DNA of 64,000 bases. Source: JAEZBP01 sp963832725. Its GTDB lineage: Bacteria; Myxococcota_A; Polyangia; Polyangiales; Sandaracinaceae. This document shows positions 63,733 to 64,000 of this stretch, one piece after another. Within the stretch, counting starts at the first letter, position 1. Each line of letters opens with the position of its first letter. A program made the position numbers and the translations under genes. The stretch is from contig CAWHVG010000005.1 in NCBI GenBank assembly GCA_963832725.1, positions 1,612,001 to 1,676,000 on the forward strand, given 5' to 3'. Under the pieces are notes generated by a model. It was not told where the DNA came from, searched no databases, and saw nothing but the letters and a program-made list of their open reading frames with translations.

Positions 63733-64000
63733 TCACGCGTAGCGGTCGCGCAGCTCGCGCTTCAGGAGCTTGCCGGCCGTGTTGCGGGGCAAGTCGTCGA
63801 TGAAGACGAACCCGCTTGGGCACTTTGAAGCCCGCCAAGTGCACTTTGGCGTGGGCGGTCAGCGCCTCTGCGGTGGCCTCTTCGCCTTCCTTGAGCACCA
63901 CGAACGCGGTGATGGCCTCGATCCAGCGCTCGTCGGGCAGGCCCACCACCGCGACCTCGGACACCGCCGGATGGGTGAAGAGCGCTTCCTCGACCTCGCG
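63733..64000 (-). CDS. acyl-CoA synthetase (AMP-binding), C-terminal end (partial, frameshifted near 63810)
   Basis: The visible part is the mobile C-terminal domain of an adenylate-forming enzyme: EVAVVGLPDERWIEAITAFV, HLAGFKVPKR, then FIDDLPRNTAGKLLKRELRD, where the lysine of G-K-L-L-K is the adenylation residue. The last 30 residues are in another frame; one extra base lies within 63807-63813. The start is beyond the window edge. It belongs to a different subgroup from the enzyme at 11857, which has an altered C-terminal part. Confidence 0.85.

Overview
This window is very GC-rich and has the gene style of a myxobacterium (Myxococcota, most like Polyangiales/Sandaracinaceae). It encodes three eukaryote-type Ser/Thr kinases (two with a membrane anchor and C-terminal PEGA-like domain), a PP2C phosphatase, many lipoproteins with Asp/Ala/Gly 'DAG' linkers behind the lipid cysteine, RCC1-repeat and Cys-rich repeat surface lipoproteins, TSP3-type calcium repeats, an ECF sigma module and large low-complexity exported proteins. 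I see no rRNA, tRNA, insertion sequence, prophage or CRISPR. The assignment rests on gene content and base composition only.

Layout. 0-6.6 kb: tail of a TPR gene, two small lipoproteins (one OmpA-like), a PP2C phosphatase convergent with an endonuclease/exonuclease/phosphatase-fold enzyme, an unknown membrane protein and a DAO-type FAD oxidoreductase. 6.9-13.7 kb: small membrane protein, helical-repeat protein, a double-HD hydrolase fused to a 2H phosphoesterase, a lipoprotein, a 42-43 bp tandem repeat array and a long acyl-CoA synthetase. 14-22.4 kb: DJ-1/PfpI protein, an Fnr-like regulator divergent from a hemerythrin, an NAD(P)-binding protein, an unusual B12-type radical SAM protein with a lipobox and DAG-linker tail, a DUF4349 lipoprotein and a sigma / anti-sigma-like / Spy-CnrX-like operon. 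22.5-27.6 kb: low-complexity exported proteins (Gln-rich, Gly/Tyr-rich, Pro-rich) around an Hsp20. 27.9-46.4 kb: kinase, a TMTC-like membrane mannosyltransferase with TPRs, two RCC1 lipoproteins, a TSP3 barrel-like protein, a TPR membrane protein, a 1419-residue Cys-rich repeat lipoprotein, a carboxypeptidase-like anchored protein, a PEGA kinase and a membrane protein. 46.5-64 kb: beta-helix lipoprotein, a caspase-like/methyltransferase fusion with a racemase-like gene, a GNAT, a second 43 bp array, a large lipoprotein, a GH31 glycosidase lipoprotein divergent from a GMC oxidoreductase, a pair of unrecognised proteins, a PEGA kinase and the 3' end of an acyl-CoA synthetase.

The strongest cross-cutting observation is about the sequence itself. 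Eighteen genes are broken by single-base frameshifts, and at least fourteen of the nineteen lesions are a GATC site with one extra base (GAATC, GATTC or, once, GATGC). Deleting that base restores a single full-length frame every time. This points to systematic consensus errors at a probably methylated GATC motif, not gene decay. Applying the rule also reveals a secreted-protein gene (26003-26330) that is otherwise invisible. Frameshifted genes are therefore listed as CDS spanning both frames.

The biological novelties I would follow first are the HD-HD-2H fusion, the caspase-like/methyltransferase/racemase pair, the radical SAM protein with a lipoprotein-like tail, and the two unrelated intergenic arrays that share a 43 bp period.
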